Positions 33,246-42,694 are shown, counted from the stretch's first letter. The stretch is DNA of 47,007 bases from Bacillota bacterium (GCA_023428025.1 JAEYZN010000042.1:1-47007); one strand, 5' to 3'. Notes: generated by a model from the letters alone, not told the origin. Translations and numbers: made by a program.

Positions 33246-33326
33246 GCCGGCCGGGGCGCGGGGATACCATTGCGGTAACACTTAAAACGCCTTGTACAGG
33301 ACTCTTCACCGGACGTTGATTTGTGT

Positions 33327-34487
33327 TTAATGAATCAAGAAGAAGGCGCGGGACGCCTTCTTTTTATTTTTGTCGTTATGCAGGAGGGCATCTACATGAG
33401 CCAGAAAGTCTTCCCGGCTGAGACGGGCGGACGGGTCGTACAACGCGGCCCCGATGCTGAAGCTCAAGCTGTAGGGCTTGCCGCCGGTGCGGTTGAAATC
33501 CCCGGTGCGCTGGTGGATGCGCTTCACCGCTTTTTTCAGAGCGTCGGGGCTGGCCGTGTCCAGCACGATCAAAAATTCATCGCCCGCATAGCGCGCCAGA
33601 AAGTCGCCGGAGCGGATGCAGGTTTTCAGTATCGCTGCGGCGTCGCGCAGCGCCGTGTCTCCCGCCGCGTGGCCGTGGGTATCGTTGATCTTCCTGAAGC
33701 CGTCGATATCCAGCATGATGCAGGCGAAACCGGTACCGTGGCATTTCTGCGCGGCGTATATACGGTCGTTCAGGTAATTGTCCAGTTGCCGCCGGCCGAA
33801 CACGCCCGTCAGGGGGTCCAGGTTGTGCTGGTGGCTCTGCACGCTGGCATGGATGATGAATATCGACACGGTGAAGCTGCTCCACAGCACGGTGATGCCG
33901 TAGAAAAAGGTCTGGAACACCGCGCCCACGACAGGCGGCAGCGCGAATAGCAGCATGGGCACAACCAGCCGGGGCAATGTCCTGCGGCGGTAAACGATAC
34001 AAGTGACGATTGAAAAGACGATGGGCAGAAACGATACGGCGATCAAAACAGGGAACAACGGCCCGCGCTGGTATGTGCTGCCGCCGCCGATGGCAAACAT
34101 CAGTCCGGTGAACGGCGTGGAGAGCGTCAGCAGCGCGCTTACGCCAACAGGGATGGAGAGCGCCCGCGCCGCCCGCTTCAGCCGGCGCACATCGTGCAAC
34201 AACTGGTAATGCGAATACAGCGCCCACAGCAGCGGAGGCAGGGGGGTGAGCAGGCAGATGAGCATCCCGCCCGTCAGATGGACGATATACGCGAACTGTC
34301 CGGGCCTGTCTTCCGCGATCCGGCACAGTATCTCCAGCGCAAGCAGCAGTGATGTGGAGAGGATCAACCAGCGGAAAAGGCGGTTATGGATCATGCGCTT
34401 TTCGCTGGCGCGCAGGCTGGCGATAACCATGCCCGCGCATACCACAAGCGCCACAAGATTCAGGTCTATCCGGGTAAACACATCCAT
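33327..34487 (-). CDS. Membrane-bound diguanylate cyclase 1
   Basis: 386 residues from ATG 34487 (MDVFTRIDLN; AATGGAGG upstream), a start that matches those of its two paralogues. The first about 210 residues contain six hydrophobic helices forming a 7TM/MASE-like membrane sensor. The C-terminal GGDEF domain is complete with the signature RYAGDEFLIVL (A-G-D-E-F, an active variant) and LDIDGFRKINDTHGHAAGD. It should make cyclic di-GMP. No obvious RxxD inhibitory site is visible before the signature. First of three tandem copies. Confidence 0.92.
   Translation of the reverse strand: MDVFTRIDLNLVALVVCAGMVIASLRASEKRMIHNRLFRWLILSTSLLLALEILCRIAEDRPGQFAYIVHLTGGMLICLLTPLPPLLWALYSHYQLLHDVRRLKRAARALSIPVGVSALLTLSTPFTGLMFAIGGGSTYQRGPLFPVLIAVSFLPIVFSIVTCIVYRRRTLPRLVVPMLLFALPPVVGAVFQTFFYGITVLWSSFTVSIFIIHASVQSHQHNLDPLTGVFGRRQLDNYLNDRIYAAQKCHGTGFACIMLDIDGFRKINDTHGHAAGDTALRDAAAILKTCIRSGDFLARYAGDEFLIVLDTASPDALKKAVKRIHQRTGDFNRTGGKPYSLSFSIGAALYDPSARLSREDFLAHVDALLHNDKNKKKASRAFFLIH
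33342..33366 (+). terminator. Terminator of the flagellin-motAB unit
   Basis: GAAGGCG (33342-33348), 5-nt loop, CGCCTTC (33354-33360), then TTTTTATTTTT. It lies within the last codons of the convergent diguanylate cyclase gene. Confidence 0.8.
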
Positions 34488-34597
34488 ACGCGCCATGCCT
34501 CCATTGAACCTGGGGTTGCCGCCCGCTCCCGTGCGGGCCGGGGATTTCGTGAGAATTCCGGATGCGCCCGGCGGCCAGACGCCGGCACAAGCCAGAC

Positions 34598-34700
34598 GAC
34601 TGGCACCCAATCTGCCTTTGCGCCCCGAAGCCGCGCGGCTATGCCGCCGTTACCGAGGCTCAAAGGCCTTGCGGTTGGGGCTTCAGCCTTCATTTTCGTC
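34598..34700. repeat. Dispersed intergenic repeat, copy B
   Basis: Partner of 20028-20120; it fills the gap between two diguanylate cyclase genes. The minus-strand reading gives MKAEAPTARPLSLGNGGIAA and then RLRGA, the same peptide core as copy A. Confidence 0.5.
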
Positions 34701-34708
34701 AATTGATC

Positions 34709-35881
34709 TCACGTTACGATCATATGGTCGGTCATCAGGCTATCCGCAGAATGTGCCCGGCGGTGTTTTTTATCCCGGTACATCTGCGCATCCACCCGCG
34801 CGATCAGCGCCTCCCGCGTGATGCCCATGCCGCAGCGGCAGATATCAAAGCCCACGCTGAATTCCAGCCGGTATGGCGCCAGGGCGTCCCGGTTGAACTG
34901 GGCGGCCTTGTCCAGTATGCGCCGGATGGTCCGGCGCACCGCCTGCTCGTCGTTTGTTTCCAGGAGTATCACAAACTCATCACCGGCAAAACGCGCCACA
35001 AAGTCGCTGCTGCGCACGCAGGATTTCAGTATCACCGCCGCATTCTTCAGAGCCTCGTCGCCCGACACATGCCCGAAGCTGTCGTTGATGGACTTGAAGT
35101 TGTCGATATCCAGCATGATGCAGGCGAAATCCGTCCGCCTGCGGCCGGTTTGCAGCAGGTCGCCCAGACGGTTGTCCAGCTGCCGCCTGTTATACACGCC
35201 TGTCAGATGATCCAGATAGAACTGCCTGTTGTGTATGCCGGTGTGCACGATGAATACCGACAGCGTGATGGCGCTCCAGATCACCGAGATGCCGTAAAAC
35301 AGCGTCTGAAACACGGTGGCGATCACGGGCGGCAACGCAAACAGCAGCATCGGCACCAGCATGGACCGCGGCATCCTTTTGCGGAAGACGATATACGAAA
35401 TGGCGGTGTACAACAGGGGCAGGAACGATATCGTGGCTGAGATGGCGACGAACGGTTCGCGGTGATAAAAATTGGCGTCGTCTATCCGGAAGAACAGCCC
35501 GGTGAACGGCGTCGCGACGGCTAGAATGGCGTTGATACAGATGGGAATGGTCATCAGCCGCATCTCCAGCCTCAGCCGGTTGACATCGTGAAAGAGCTGA
35601 TAACTGGCATAGAACGCCCAAACGGTGGCGGGGAAGGGAGCGAAAATAAAGCCCGCCGTGTTGGAGAAGACGTTGAGCACCCGCGCCACCGCGCCGGGCA
35701 TCCCGTCTACAATCCAGCTGAGCGACTCCAGAAACAAAAGCGTCATCGTGATCACGATGAGCAGGCGAAACAGACGGTTTTGTATCATGGTTTTTTCGCT
35801 CAACCGCAGATTCATGATATACATACCGACACAAAACATGAAGGAGAACAAATTCAGGTCAATCGTTAAGAATGCATCCAT
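34709..35881 (-). CDS. Membrane-bound diguanylate cyclase 2
   Basis: 390 residues from ATG 35881 (GGAAGG upstream). Same plan as copy 1: about six helices (FSFMFCVGMYIMNLRL, LLIVITMTLLFLESLSWIV and onward), then GGDEF with RFAGDEFVILL and LDIDNFKSINDSFGHVSGDEAL. The membrane halves of the three copies are similar but diverged, while the GGDEF halves are closer, which suggests distinct signals feeding the same output. The gap to the next copy is about 120 bp with AT-rich sequence. Confidence 0.92.
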   Translation of the reverse strand: MDAFLTIDLNLFSFMFCVGMYIMNLRLSEKTMIQNRLFRLLIVITMTLLFLESLSWIVDGMPGAVARVLNVFSNTAGFIFAPFPATVWAFYASYQLFHDVNRLRLEMRLMTIPICINAILAVATPFTGLFFRIDDANFYHREPFVAISATISFLPLLYTAISYIVFRKRMPRSMLVPMLLFALPPVIATVFQTLFYGISVIWSAITLSVFIVHTGIHNRQFYLDHLTGVYNRRQLDNRLGDLLQTGRRRTDFACIMLDIDNFKSINDSFGHVSGDEALKNAAVILKSCVRSSDFVARFAGDEFVILLETNDEQAVRRTIRRILDKAAQFNRDALAPYRLEFSVGFDICRCGMGITREALIARVDAQMYRDKKHRRAHSADSLMTDHMIVT

Positions 35882-36001
35882 CCAACGCCTTCCGCTCCCG
35901 CTGTATTCAGCCTGAACACACCGCATAAGCCGCCGCTTCAGGAACAGGACAATACTTAATTTATTATATCGGCAGAATTTGAAGATAACTGAAGAAAAGC
36001 T

Positions 36002-37219
36002 TTATATGCGGCGGCGGGCCTTGGTCTTGGTGAGGTATGAGCCCCGCTTGATGCGCGCGATGGCCAGGCGGCATTTCTCCTTGGCGGCCACCGCCTTTTT
36101 CCTGTTCTTTTCCCGATACATCATCGCGTCCATCGCGGCGATGAATGCGTCCCGCGAGACGCCCGCACCGTGCCGGTAGATGTTGTAGCCCACGCTGAAG
36201 CCCAGCGTGTACGGGCGCGTGTTGTTGCGGTTGAACTGGGCCACGTTTTCCTGAATGCGGGCGATCGTCTTTTTCAGCAGGCTCTCTTCGGTGATATTGA
36301 GCACGATCACAAACTCGTCTCCGGCGTAGCGGGCGACGAAATCGCTGGCACGCACGCTGGATTTCAATATCTGCGCGGCTTCCTTTAAGGCCTGGTCTCC
36401 GGCGATATGGCCGCAGCCGTCGTTGATGTCCTTGAAATCGTCGACGTCCAGCAGGATGCAGGAGAACGCGCCGTTTTTGCGCGCGGCCTGCATGCAGTCG
36501 AAAATATGGCTGTCCAGCTGGCGGCGGTTATACAGCCCCGTCAGGTGGTCCAGATGGAACTGCCTGTTCTGCGTGCTGGTGTGAACGGAGAATATCGCGA
36601 TGGCCATACTCACACAATAGATGGTCCTGTCCGCATAGACGAGCTGGAGCGCCGCGCCCGCCATGGGGATGGCGGAACAGAGCAGCATGGGGATCAGCGC
36701 CCCGACTTCGGTGCGTTTGCGCTGCGCGATATAAATCACGATGGTGTAAACAAGCGGCAGCATCATGATGGCAAGGATAACGGGAAACAGCGGGCCGTGT
36801 ATGTAAGTGTTGCTGCCGCTGATACCAAATACCAAGCCGTTCAGGACGCTGAAGAAGCTCAGCAGCACGCCCGGTACGAACGGGATCAGCAGCAGCCCGC
36901 TCTCCGTCTTGAGGCGGCGAACATCGTGATGAAGCTGAAAGCTGGCGTAAAGCGCCCACAGCATGGACGGAACGGGCAGCAGCGAATACGCGGATACCCC
37001 GATGATGGCGAGCAGGATGGGCACGGCGGGTGCGGACAGGCCGCTTAAGGCCGCGTATGTGCCTTCGAGCAGCAGCAGCACCATCGTGGACAAGGTGAGC
37101 GCCCTGAACAAGCGGTTTTGCAGATGGTGCCGTTCGCCCATCCGGTGATTGACGACAAACATGCAAACGCAAATGATAAACGAAAATATATCGATGTCAG
37201 CCTTTAAAAATGTTTCCAT
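36002..37219 (-). CDS. Membrane-bound diguanylate cyclase 3
   Basis: 405 residues from ATG 37219 (AAAGGA upstream). The N-terminal membrane sensor has six helices (IFSFIICVCMFVVN, ALTLSTMVLLLLEG, ILLAIIGVSAYSLLP and onward). The GGDEF signature is RYAGDEFVIVL with LLDVDDFKDINDGCGHIAGDQAL. The C-terminus adds about 30 basic residues (REKNRKKAVAAKEKCRLAIARIKRG) not present in copies 1 and 2. First gene of the tandem series in the direction of transcription. Confidence 0.92.
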   Translation of the reverse strand: METFLKADIDIFSFIICVCMFVVNHRMGERHHLQNRLFRALTLSTMVLLLLEGTYAALSGLSAPAVPILLAIIGVSAYSLLPVPSMLWALYASFQLHHDVRRLKTESGLLLIPFVPGVLLSFFSVLNGLVFGISGSNTYIHGPLFPVILAIMMLPLVYTIVIYIAQRKRTEVGALIPMLLCSAIPMAGAALQLVYADRTIYCVSMAIAIFSVHTSTQNRQFHLDHLTGLYNRRQLDSHIFDCMQAARKNGAFSCILLDVDDFKDINDGCGHIAGDQALKEAAQILKSSVRASDFVARYAGDEFVIVLNITEESLLKKTIARIQENVAQFNRNNTRPYTLGFSVGYNIYRHGAGVSRDAFIAAMDAMMYREKNRKKAVAAKEKCRLAIARIKRGSYLTKTKARRRI

Positions 37220-37391
37220 TCAGTCGGTCCTTTAAGGCATATTTTTCATATGCCGGTGCTGTTATATGGTTATTATCGGAGTAAGCGTTTGCAAACTTGA
37301 TTATTTTTACCAGAAAATAATCCGATGATCATATCGCAAAAATGAATAATGCTGTCAGTGCCGGCATGCAGGAGACCATGCAAGAGGATAG

Positions 37392-37547
37392 GTTGAGCCG
37401 TTTCCGACACCGGTGGGCCGGTTCAGGCAGACCGGCGCTGAAAGCGGCACGGACGCACATCCCGCGGCCCTACCGGAAAAGGCCAAACGGCCGGCTCCCG
37501 GCATGCCGCGGACCGACCTGACGGACGGAGATTTCGGTAAATATTGA
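37392..37547 (+). pseudogene. Remnant C-terminal tail of a chemoreceptor
   Basis: The frame ending at TGA 37545-37547 reads VGRF and later PRTDLTDGDFGKY, the exact type of C-terminal tail carried by the three intact receptors downstream (VGRF...PRIDLSENDFGKY). The signalling hairpin is gone, and a stop lies at 37389. A chemoreceptor gene once sat here. The rest of 37220-37889 has no other supported gene. Confidence 0.7.
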
Positions 37548-37720
37548 TGCCGCGATATTGGGGATGCTCCACCGAGCCCGGCTGAAATGCATATGAAATA
37601 AATGGAGCAGCCCTTTGCCCCGACGCGGTGGAGGGTCAGTTGTGGAGTGGGGGCATGCGCAAGCCGGCGGAGCGCAGATGCTGAAAAATTAAAAATATGT
37701 TAATCATATATTTTTCCACT

Positions 37721-37747
37721 CAAGTTACTTGCGTACTATTCCGAATA
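37721..37747 (+). promoter_or_regulatory. Weak sigma-28-like promoter for chemoreceptor 1
   Basis: CAAG (37721-37724), 15-nt spacer, TCCGAATA (37740-37747). The same CGAATA core lies before chemoreceptor 2 (40147-40152). The match is partial. Confidence 0.35.
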
Positions 37748-37889
37748 AACTGCTGGTATGACCAAACCGCTGCGTATACACAACGCAGCCGTATTTTACC
37801 TTAAAGGCATGAAAGGGCGCGCGCTGACATCGCGGGGCAACGAAGCCCGGAAACATCAGACAGAGGCATATCTCGGGAGAGGCATCAAA

Positions 37890-40100
37890 ATGAAAAAACA
37901 CAGAGGAATGAAAATCTCGGCCAAGCTCATTATTACTTTTTTGATCATCGCGCTGATAGCAGGGGGCCTCGGCGCATACGGGGTCGTCTCGCTGTCCCGT
38001 GTCAACACGGACAGCAACACGACGTTTTCCAATTACGGCAATGCCCAGGGGTATCTGGGCAACATATTCGGACATTTTCAGATGCAGCGCGCGCTGCTGC
38101 GCGATATGACGCTGGAACGCAGTGTATCGGCGTCGGCGGAGATCAAGAAAGCGCTGGACGCTTCCGACGCCGTGATGATGCAGAACCTTGACCTGTTCGA
38201 AGCCACCTGCCTGACCGACGAAGAAAAAGCGGCTTACGCGGTGCTTTCGGAGAGCATTGCGGCGTTCAGGGGCGTGAGAGACGAGCTGGCGCAGTCCTGC
38301 ATCGACGGCGATTTCGACAGCGCATACGAATGGATCAAAGCGGACAGCGCGGCGAAAGCATCCGTCAGCACGGAGAACGCGGGAACCGCCGACGCGGTAT
38401 CCGAAGCGACAACGGGCGGCGACTGGGAGGAAACGGACAGCACCGCCGCCGCCACGGTAAACACGGACGGCGTGGACGCCGTGGCTTCCGCGACGGTGAG
38501 TTCCAACGCGAAGACCGCCGTGGAGAACGCGATGACCGCCAGCATCGCGCGGGCCAAAGTGCTGCTGGATGAGCAGAGCGACCGCGTTGTGGTCACGGAA
38601 GCGATCATGGTGGCGTTGTCCGTGGTGGCGGTGCTGCTGGCGCTGGTACTGGGCTTTGTGATATCCCGCAGCATATCGAGGCCGCTGGGAGAGGCGGCAA
38701 AGCAGCTGGGCAGAATCGCGGAAGGCGAAGACATCGATGAAATCGATACCAAACGTTTCAGCGGGGAGCTGAACCTCGTGGCCCGGAGCATCAACGCGGT
38801 GCGCGCATCGCTCCACCTGATGCTGGAAGATTCCAATATGCTCACGCAGGCGGCTGTGGAAGGCCGGCTGGACGCGCGCGCCGACCTCTCGCGACACAGG
38901 GGCGGCTACAGGGACGTCATTCAGGGCGTCAACAACACGCTGGATGCGGCGATCGCGCCGGTGCAGGAGGCCTCCACCGTTTTGGAGGAGATGGCGAAAG
39001 GCAACCTGAACGTGGTCATGGAGGGCGACTATCAAGGCGACCACGCCGCGATCAAGGATGCGCTGAACGATACCATCGGCGCGCTCAACGGCTACATCAG
39101 CGAGATATCCGCGGTGCTGGGCGAGATAGCGCAGGGCAATCTGGACGTGGGCATCACGGCGGAATACCGCGGCGCGTTTGTGGCGCTGAAGGAATCCATT
39201 AACCATATCGCCGAGTCGCTGAGCGAAGTGCTGGGCGAGATCAATATGGCGGCGGACCAGGTGGCGGCGGGCACGCGGCAGGTGGCGGACGGCAGCCAGG
39301 AGATATCGCACGGGGCGGCGGAGCAGTCCAGCGCCATCGAGCAGCTGACGGCGACGGTGTCCGAGATCGCCGGACAGACCCGGAAGAACGCCATGGGCGC
39401 TGGCAAGGCCAACGAGCTGACCAGGTCGGCCGCGGCGGACGCGGACCGCGGCAACGCGAGCATGAAAGCGATGCAGCAGGCCATGGACGAGATCAACGAG
39501 GCGTCGAAAAATATATCGAAGATCATCAAGGTGATCGACGACATCGCGTTCCAGACCAACATACTCGCTTTGAACGCGGCGGTGGAGGCCGCGCGGGCGG
39601 GCGTGCACGGCAAGGGCTTCGCGGTGGTGGCGGAGGAAGTAAGAAACCTCGCGGCACGAAGCGCCGGCGCGGCCAGAGAGACCACGGAGCTGATCGAAGG
39701 GTCCATTCACAAGACGGCGGCGGGCACGAAGATCGCGGACGAGACGGCGGCGGCGCTCTATTCCATCGTGGAGAGCGTGGAGACGGCGGCGGCACTGGTG
39801 AACGAGATCGCGGGCGCGTCGGGCGAACAGGCGGGCGCCATCGCTCAGGTGGACAAGGGTATCGAGCAGATGTCGCTGGTGGTGCAGACCAACTCGTCCT
39901 CATCCGAGGAGACGGCGGCGGCGGCACAGGAGCTGTCCAGCCAGGCCGAGATGCTTAAAAGCATGGTCAGCCGTTTCCGGCTTAAGGATGTGGGAAACAC
40001 GCCTATATCGGCTGAAACCGTGCAGCCGGAAAAAGTGAACGAGCGGCCCGCCGGTTCCCAAACCATCAGCCTGAAGGACGAGGACTTTGGAAAATATTAA
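37890..40100 (+). CDS. Methyl-accepting chemotaxis protein 1
   Basis: 736 residues from ATG 37890 (GGGAGAGG upstream; frame open to 37758). Helix 1 about 10-30, an extracellular four-helix-bundle sensor, helix 2 about 237-259, HAMP, a run of poly-HAMP-like repeats (EMAKGNLNV..., EIAQGNLDVGITAEY...), then the signalling hairpin with tip DDIAFQTNILALNAAVEAARAG (about 550-571). It ends in DEDFGKY. The sensor contains an unusual Ala/Thr/Ser-rich insertion (about residues 156-215) not seen in chemoreceptor 3, its closest relative. Signal unknown. Confidence 0.95.
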   Translation: MKKHRGMKISAKLIITFLIIALIAGGLGAYGVVSLSRVNTDSNTTFSNYGNAQGYLGNIFGHFQMQRALLRDMTLERSVSASAEIKKALDASDAVMMQNLDLFEATCLTDEEKAAYAVLSESIAAFRGVRDELAQSCIDGDFDSAYEWIKADSAAKASVSTENAGTADAVSEATTGGDWEETDSTAAATVNTDGVDAVASATVSSNAKTAVENAMTASIARAKVLLDEQSDRVVVTEAIMVALSVVAVLLALVLGFVISRSISRPLGEAAKQLGRIAEGEDIDEIDTKRFSGELNLVARSINAVRASLHLMLEDSNMLTQAAVEGRLDARADLSRHRGGYRDVIQGVNNTLDAAIAPVQEASTVLEEMAKGNLNVVMEGDYQGDHAAIKDALNDTIGALNGYISEISAVLGEIAQGNLDVGITAEYRGAFVALKESINHIAESLSEVLGEINMAADQVAAGTRQVADGSQEISHGAAEQSSAIEQLTATVSEIAGQTRKNAMGAGKANELTRSAAADADRGNASMKAMQQAMDEINEASKNISKIIKVIDDIAFQTNILALNAAVEAARAGVHGKGFAVVAEEVRNLAARSAGAARETTELIEGSIHKTAAGTKIADETAAALYSIVESVETAAALVNEIAGASGEQAGAIAQVDKGIEQMSLVVQTNSSSSEETAAAAQELSSQAEMLKSMVSRFRLKDVGNTPISAETVQPEKVNERPAGSQTISLKDEDFGKY

Positions 40101-40252
40101 TATTAAAAATTTTTGAGAAAACGCTAAAGAATAATAGTTATTATTACGAATAAGGAGGTAGTGGGCAATAAAACTATGCCGGATCGGCGGGCAAAGACGC
40201 TCGACGGCTATAGCCCCGTGGCAATATAAGTAAACTTAAGGGAGGGGCGTTT
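40101..40252 (+). other. Structured leader of chemoreceptor 2
   Basis: Contains AAGGAGG (40152-40158), small hairpins GCCG-GAT-CGGC and ACGG..CCGT with the palindrome GGCTATAGCC, and a possible 17-23 codon leader peptide ending at TAA before the real ribosome site (GGGAGGGG). I could not match it to a known riboswitch; it lacks the GACGCAAAGC core order of c-di-GMP-I. Confidence 0.3.
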
Positions 40253-42571
40253 ATGGGAGATGTGACAGGGAAGAAACAAAAGACGGTAAAAATGAGGTCG
40301 CTGAAGGGGAAGATGCTGCTCTACCTGCTGGTGACGCTGGCCGTGATATTCGCCGCTGTGGGCGGCGTGATCATCGCCGATGTCAGCGGTGTGGTGGTGA
40401 CGCTGAATCAGGATCTGACGCGGCAGGTGGTGCTGGCGCGCGCGGACGAGATCGGCAAGTATATGCAGGGGCTGGAGTATGATATCAAAACCTGGTCGGA
40501 ACGCAGCGTGGTGATGACGGGCGACATCGACGCGATACGCAGCGATCTGGAAGCCAAGCAGGAGGGTCTGAGATCCGACTTCGAGATGCTGCTGTATTCG
40601 GATCTGAAGGGGAATTTCTATACGTCGCTGGGCGGGACGGGAACCATTGCCGACCGGGAATATTTTCTGGAGATCGTCAGCGGCGGCAAGGATTCCTCGG
40701 TGAGCAATCCCGTGGAGTCCCGCGCGACAGGCAAGACGATATTCGTGGTGGCGCAGGCGGTGAAAAACGAAGCGGGCGAGAAGACCGGCGTGATCGCCGC
40801 GACCGTGCTGCTGGATACGTTCAACGAAGTGGTGGCGGATATCAAGATCGGCGAGGCGGGCTTCCCGTGGATCGCGGATAATACGGGCCTGGTCATCGCG
40901 CACCCGAGCGACGAGATCAAGCTGAAGCTGAACACGCTGGAATCCGCCGGGAACGGTTTCAGCGGACTGGACAGCATCGGGAAAAGCATGGCGGCGGGCA
41001 ACGGCGGGCTGAGCCAATACAGCAACGCCGGGCAGCCATACTACGCCATATACGCGCCCATCCCCAATACACCCAACTGGAGCATGGCGTATTCCATATC
41101 CGAGACGGAGATGATGGGGCCGGTGAACAGCCTGATCATCACCATCGCGGTGATCGTCGGCATCAGCCTGTTGATCGTGGCGGCGCTCACGTTCCTGATA
41201 TCCGGGCGGATCGTGAAGCCGGTCAAGGCGGCGACGGCGCTGGCCAAGGCGATGGCTGAGGGTGATCTGGACCATCCGGTGAATGTGCGGACCAACGACG
41301 AGGTGGGCCTGCTGGCCGGGATACTGGATCACGAGGTGCGCGGCGCGTTCAAGACCATTGAAAAAGCGCGGGCCGTGGCGGACAAACAGGCGCGGTATCA
41401 GGCGACCGAGGTGGACAAGCTGCTGGCGACGCTGCAGCGCCTGTCGCGCGGGGAGCTGGAGTGCGACATCGTGGTGGCCAACGCGGACGAAGATACCGAG
41501 AACCTGCACGCGCTGTTCAGCGAGATCGCGGAGAACCTGTGCGGCGCGCTGGCTGAGATCAGGGGCTATATCGGCGAGATATCCCATGTGCTGGGCGAGA
41601 TGGCCGGCGGCAACATGGCCGTGGGCATCGAGACGGAATACAAGGGCGAGTTCGTGGCGTTGAAAGGCTCCATCAACCACATCGCGGCTTCGCTGAGCGA
41701 GGTGCTGGGCGAGATCGGCCTTGCGGCGGACCAGGTGGCGGCGGGCACCAGGCAGGTGTCGGACGGCAGCCAGGAGATATCGCAGGGGGCCACGGAGCAG
41801 GCCAGCGCCATCGAAGAGCTGACCGCGTCGGTGTCGGAAATCGCCGAACAGACGCGCCAGAACGCCATCAGCGCGAACAAGGCCAACGAGTTGACCACGA
41901 CGGCGGTATCCGAAGCGGCGAAGGGCAACGAGCGGATGAAGGCGATGCAGCAGGCGATGAGCGAGATCAACGAGGCGTCCAGCAGCATATCGAAGATCAT
42001 CAAGGTGATCGACGATATCGCGTTCCAGACCAACATTCTCGCTTTGAACGCGGCGGTGGAAGCCGCGCGGGCGGGCGTGCACGGCAAGGGCTTCGCGGTG
42101 GTGGCGGAAGAGGTGCGCAACCTCGCGGCCAGAAGCGCCAGCGCGGCGAAGGATACGACGGAGCTGATCGAAGGCTCCATCATCAAGACGGCGGCGGGCA
42201 CGAAGATCGCGGACGAGACGGCGGCGGCGCTGAGCATCATTGTGGACGGCGTGGAGACGGCGGCGGCGCTGGTGAGCGAGATCGCGAACGCGTCGGGCGA
42301 GCAGGCGAGCGCCATCACACAGGTGGATCGCGGCATCGAGCAGATGTCGGTGGTGGTGCAGACCAACTCGGCTACGTCCGAAGAGACGGCGGCGGCGGCG
42401 GAAGAGCTGTCCAGCCAGGCCGAAATGCTCAAAGCGATGGTGGGCCGGTTCACCATTCACGACGGCGCGGCGGCAGCCCTGCCCGCAGACAAACGGACGC
42501 CCGCGCAGGAGGACCAGGCGCCGTGCGCACCCCGGATCGATTTATCCGAGAACGATTTTGGCAAGTACTGA
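40253..42571 (+). CDS. Methyl-accepting chemotaxis protein 2 (dCache sensor)
   Basis: 772 residues. Helix 1 about 20-42 and helix 2 about 292-317 flank a long extracellular double-Cache sensor (GNFYTSLGGTGTIADREYFLEI, VKNEAGEKTGVIAATVLLDT, GFPWIADNTGLVIAHPSDEI, QPYYAIYAPIPNTPNWSMAYSISETEMM), a type that often binds amino acids or organic acids. Then HAMP, a poly-HAMP-like repeat, the conserved signalling hairpin (DDIAFQTNILALNAAVEAAR) and the C-terminal ENDFGKY tail. GGGAGGGG supports the start. A strong terminator follows. Confidence 0.95.
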   Translation: MGDVTGKKQKTVKMRSLKGKMLLYLLVTLAVIFAAVGGVIIADVSGVVVTLNQDLTRQVVLARADEIGKYMQGLEYDIKTWSERSVVMTGDIDAIRSDLEAKQEGLRSDFEMLLYSDLKGNFYTSLGGTGTIADREYFLEIVSGGKDSSVSNPVESRATGKTIFVVAQAVKNEAGEKTGVIAATVLLDTFNEVVADIKIGEAGFPWIADNTGLVIAHPSDEIKLKLNTLESAGNGFSGLDSIGKSMAAGNGGLSQYSNAGQPYYAIYAPIPNTPNWSMAYSISETEMMGPVNSLIITIAVIVGISLLIVAALTFLISGRIVKPVKAATALAKAMAEGDLDHPVNVRTNDEVGLLAGILDHEVRGAFKTIEKARAVADKQARYQATEVDKLLATLQRLSRGELECDIVVANADEDTENLHALFSEIAENLCGALAEIRGYIGEISHVLGEMAGGNMAVGIETEYKGEFVALKGSINHIAASLSEVLGEIGLAADQVAAGTRQVSDGSQEISQGATEQASAIEELTASVSEIAEQTRQNAISANKANELTTTAVSEAAKGNERMKAMQQAMSEINEASSSISKIIKVIDDIAFQTNILALNAAVEAARAGVHGKGFAVVAEEVRNLAARSASAAKDTTELIEGSIIKTAAGTKIADETAAALSIIVDGVETAAALVSEIANASGEQASAITQVDRGIEQMSVVVQTNSATSEETAAAAEELSSQAEMLKAMVGRFTIHDGAAAALPADKRTPAQEDQAPCAPRIDLSENDFGKY

Positions 42572-42613
42572 AGCCAGAACACATGAATACAGCCCGATAA
42601 AAACGGGCCGCGC

Positions 42614-42648
42614 AGCCCTCTGTCGCCGCAATGGCAGAGGGCTTTTTC
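42614..42648 (+). terminator. Terminator after chemoreceptor 2
   Basis: AGCCCTCTG (42614-42622) and CAGAGGGCT (42635-42643), then TTTTTCATTT. Confidence 0.8.
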
Positions 42649-42694
42649 ATTTCGATGGAATTTTATCACGAAGCGGTTCATTTTGAATTGAGAG

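Noticed and set aside
34466..34702. 78-codon minus-strand frame between diguanylate cyclases
   Set aside because: It falls in a dispersed repeat (copy B) and lacks a ribosome site; better explained as repeat sequence than as a gene.
37725..39710. Long minus-strand frame opposite chemoreceptor 1
   Set aside because: Antisense shadow; the same kind of frame appears opposite chemoreceptors 2 and 3 because their codons are alike.
40141..40245. Cyclic di-GMP class I riboswitch before chemoreceptor 2
   Set aside because: It would suit the neighbourhood, and GGCAA/GCAAAGACG look suggestive, but the conserved order of GGCAAAC, GACGCAAAGC and the tetraloop-receptor segment is not there.
40208..42460. 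750-codon minus-strand frame opposite chemoreceptor 2
   Set aside because: Antisense shadow with no plausible start region or domain.
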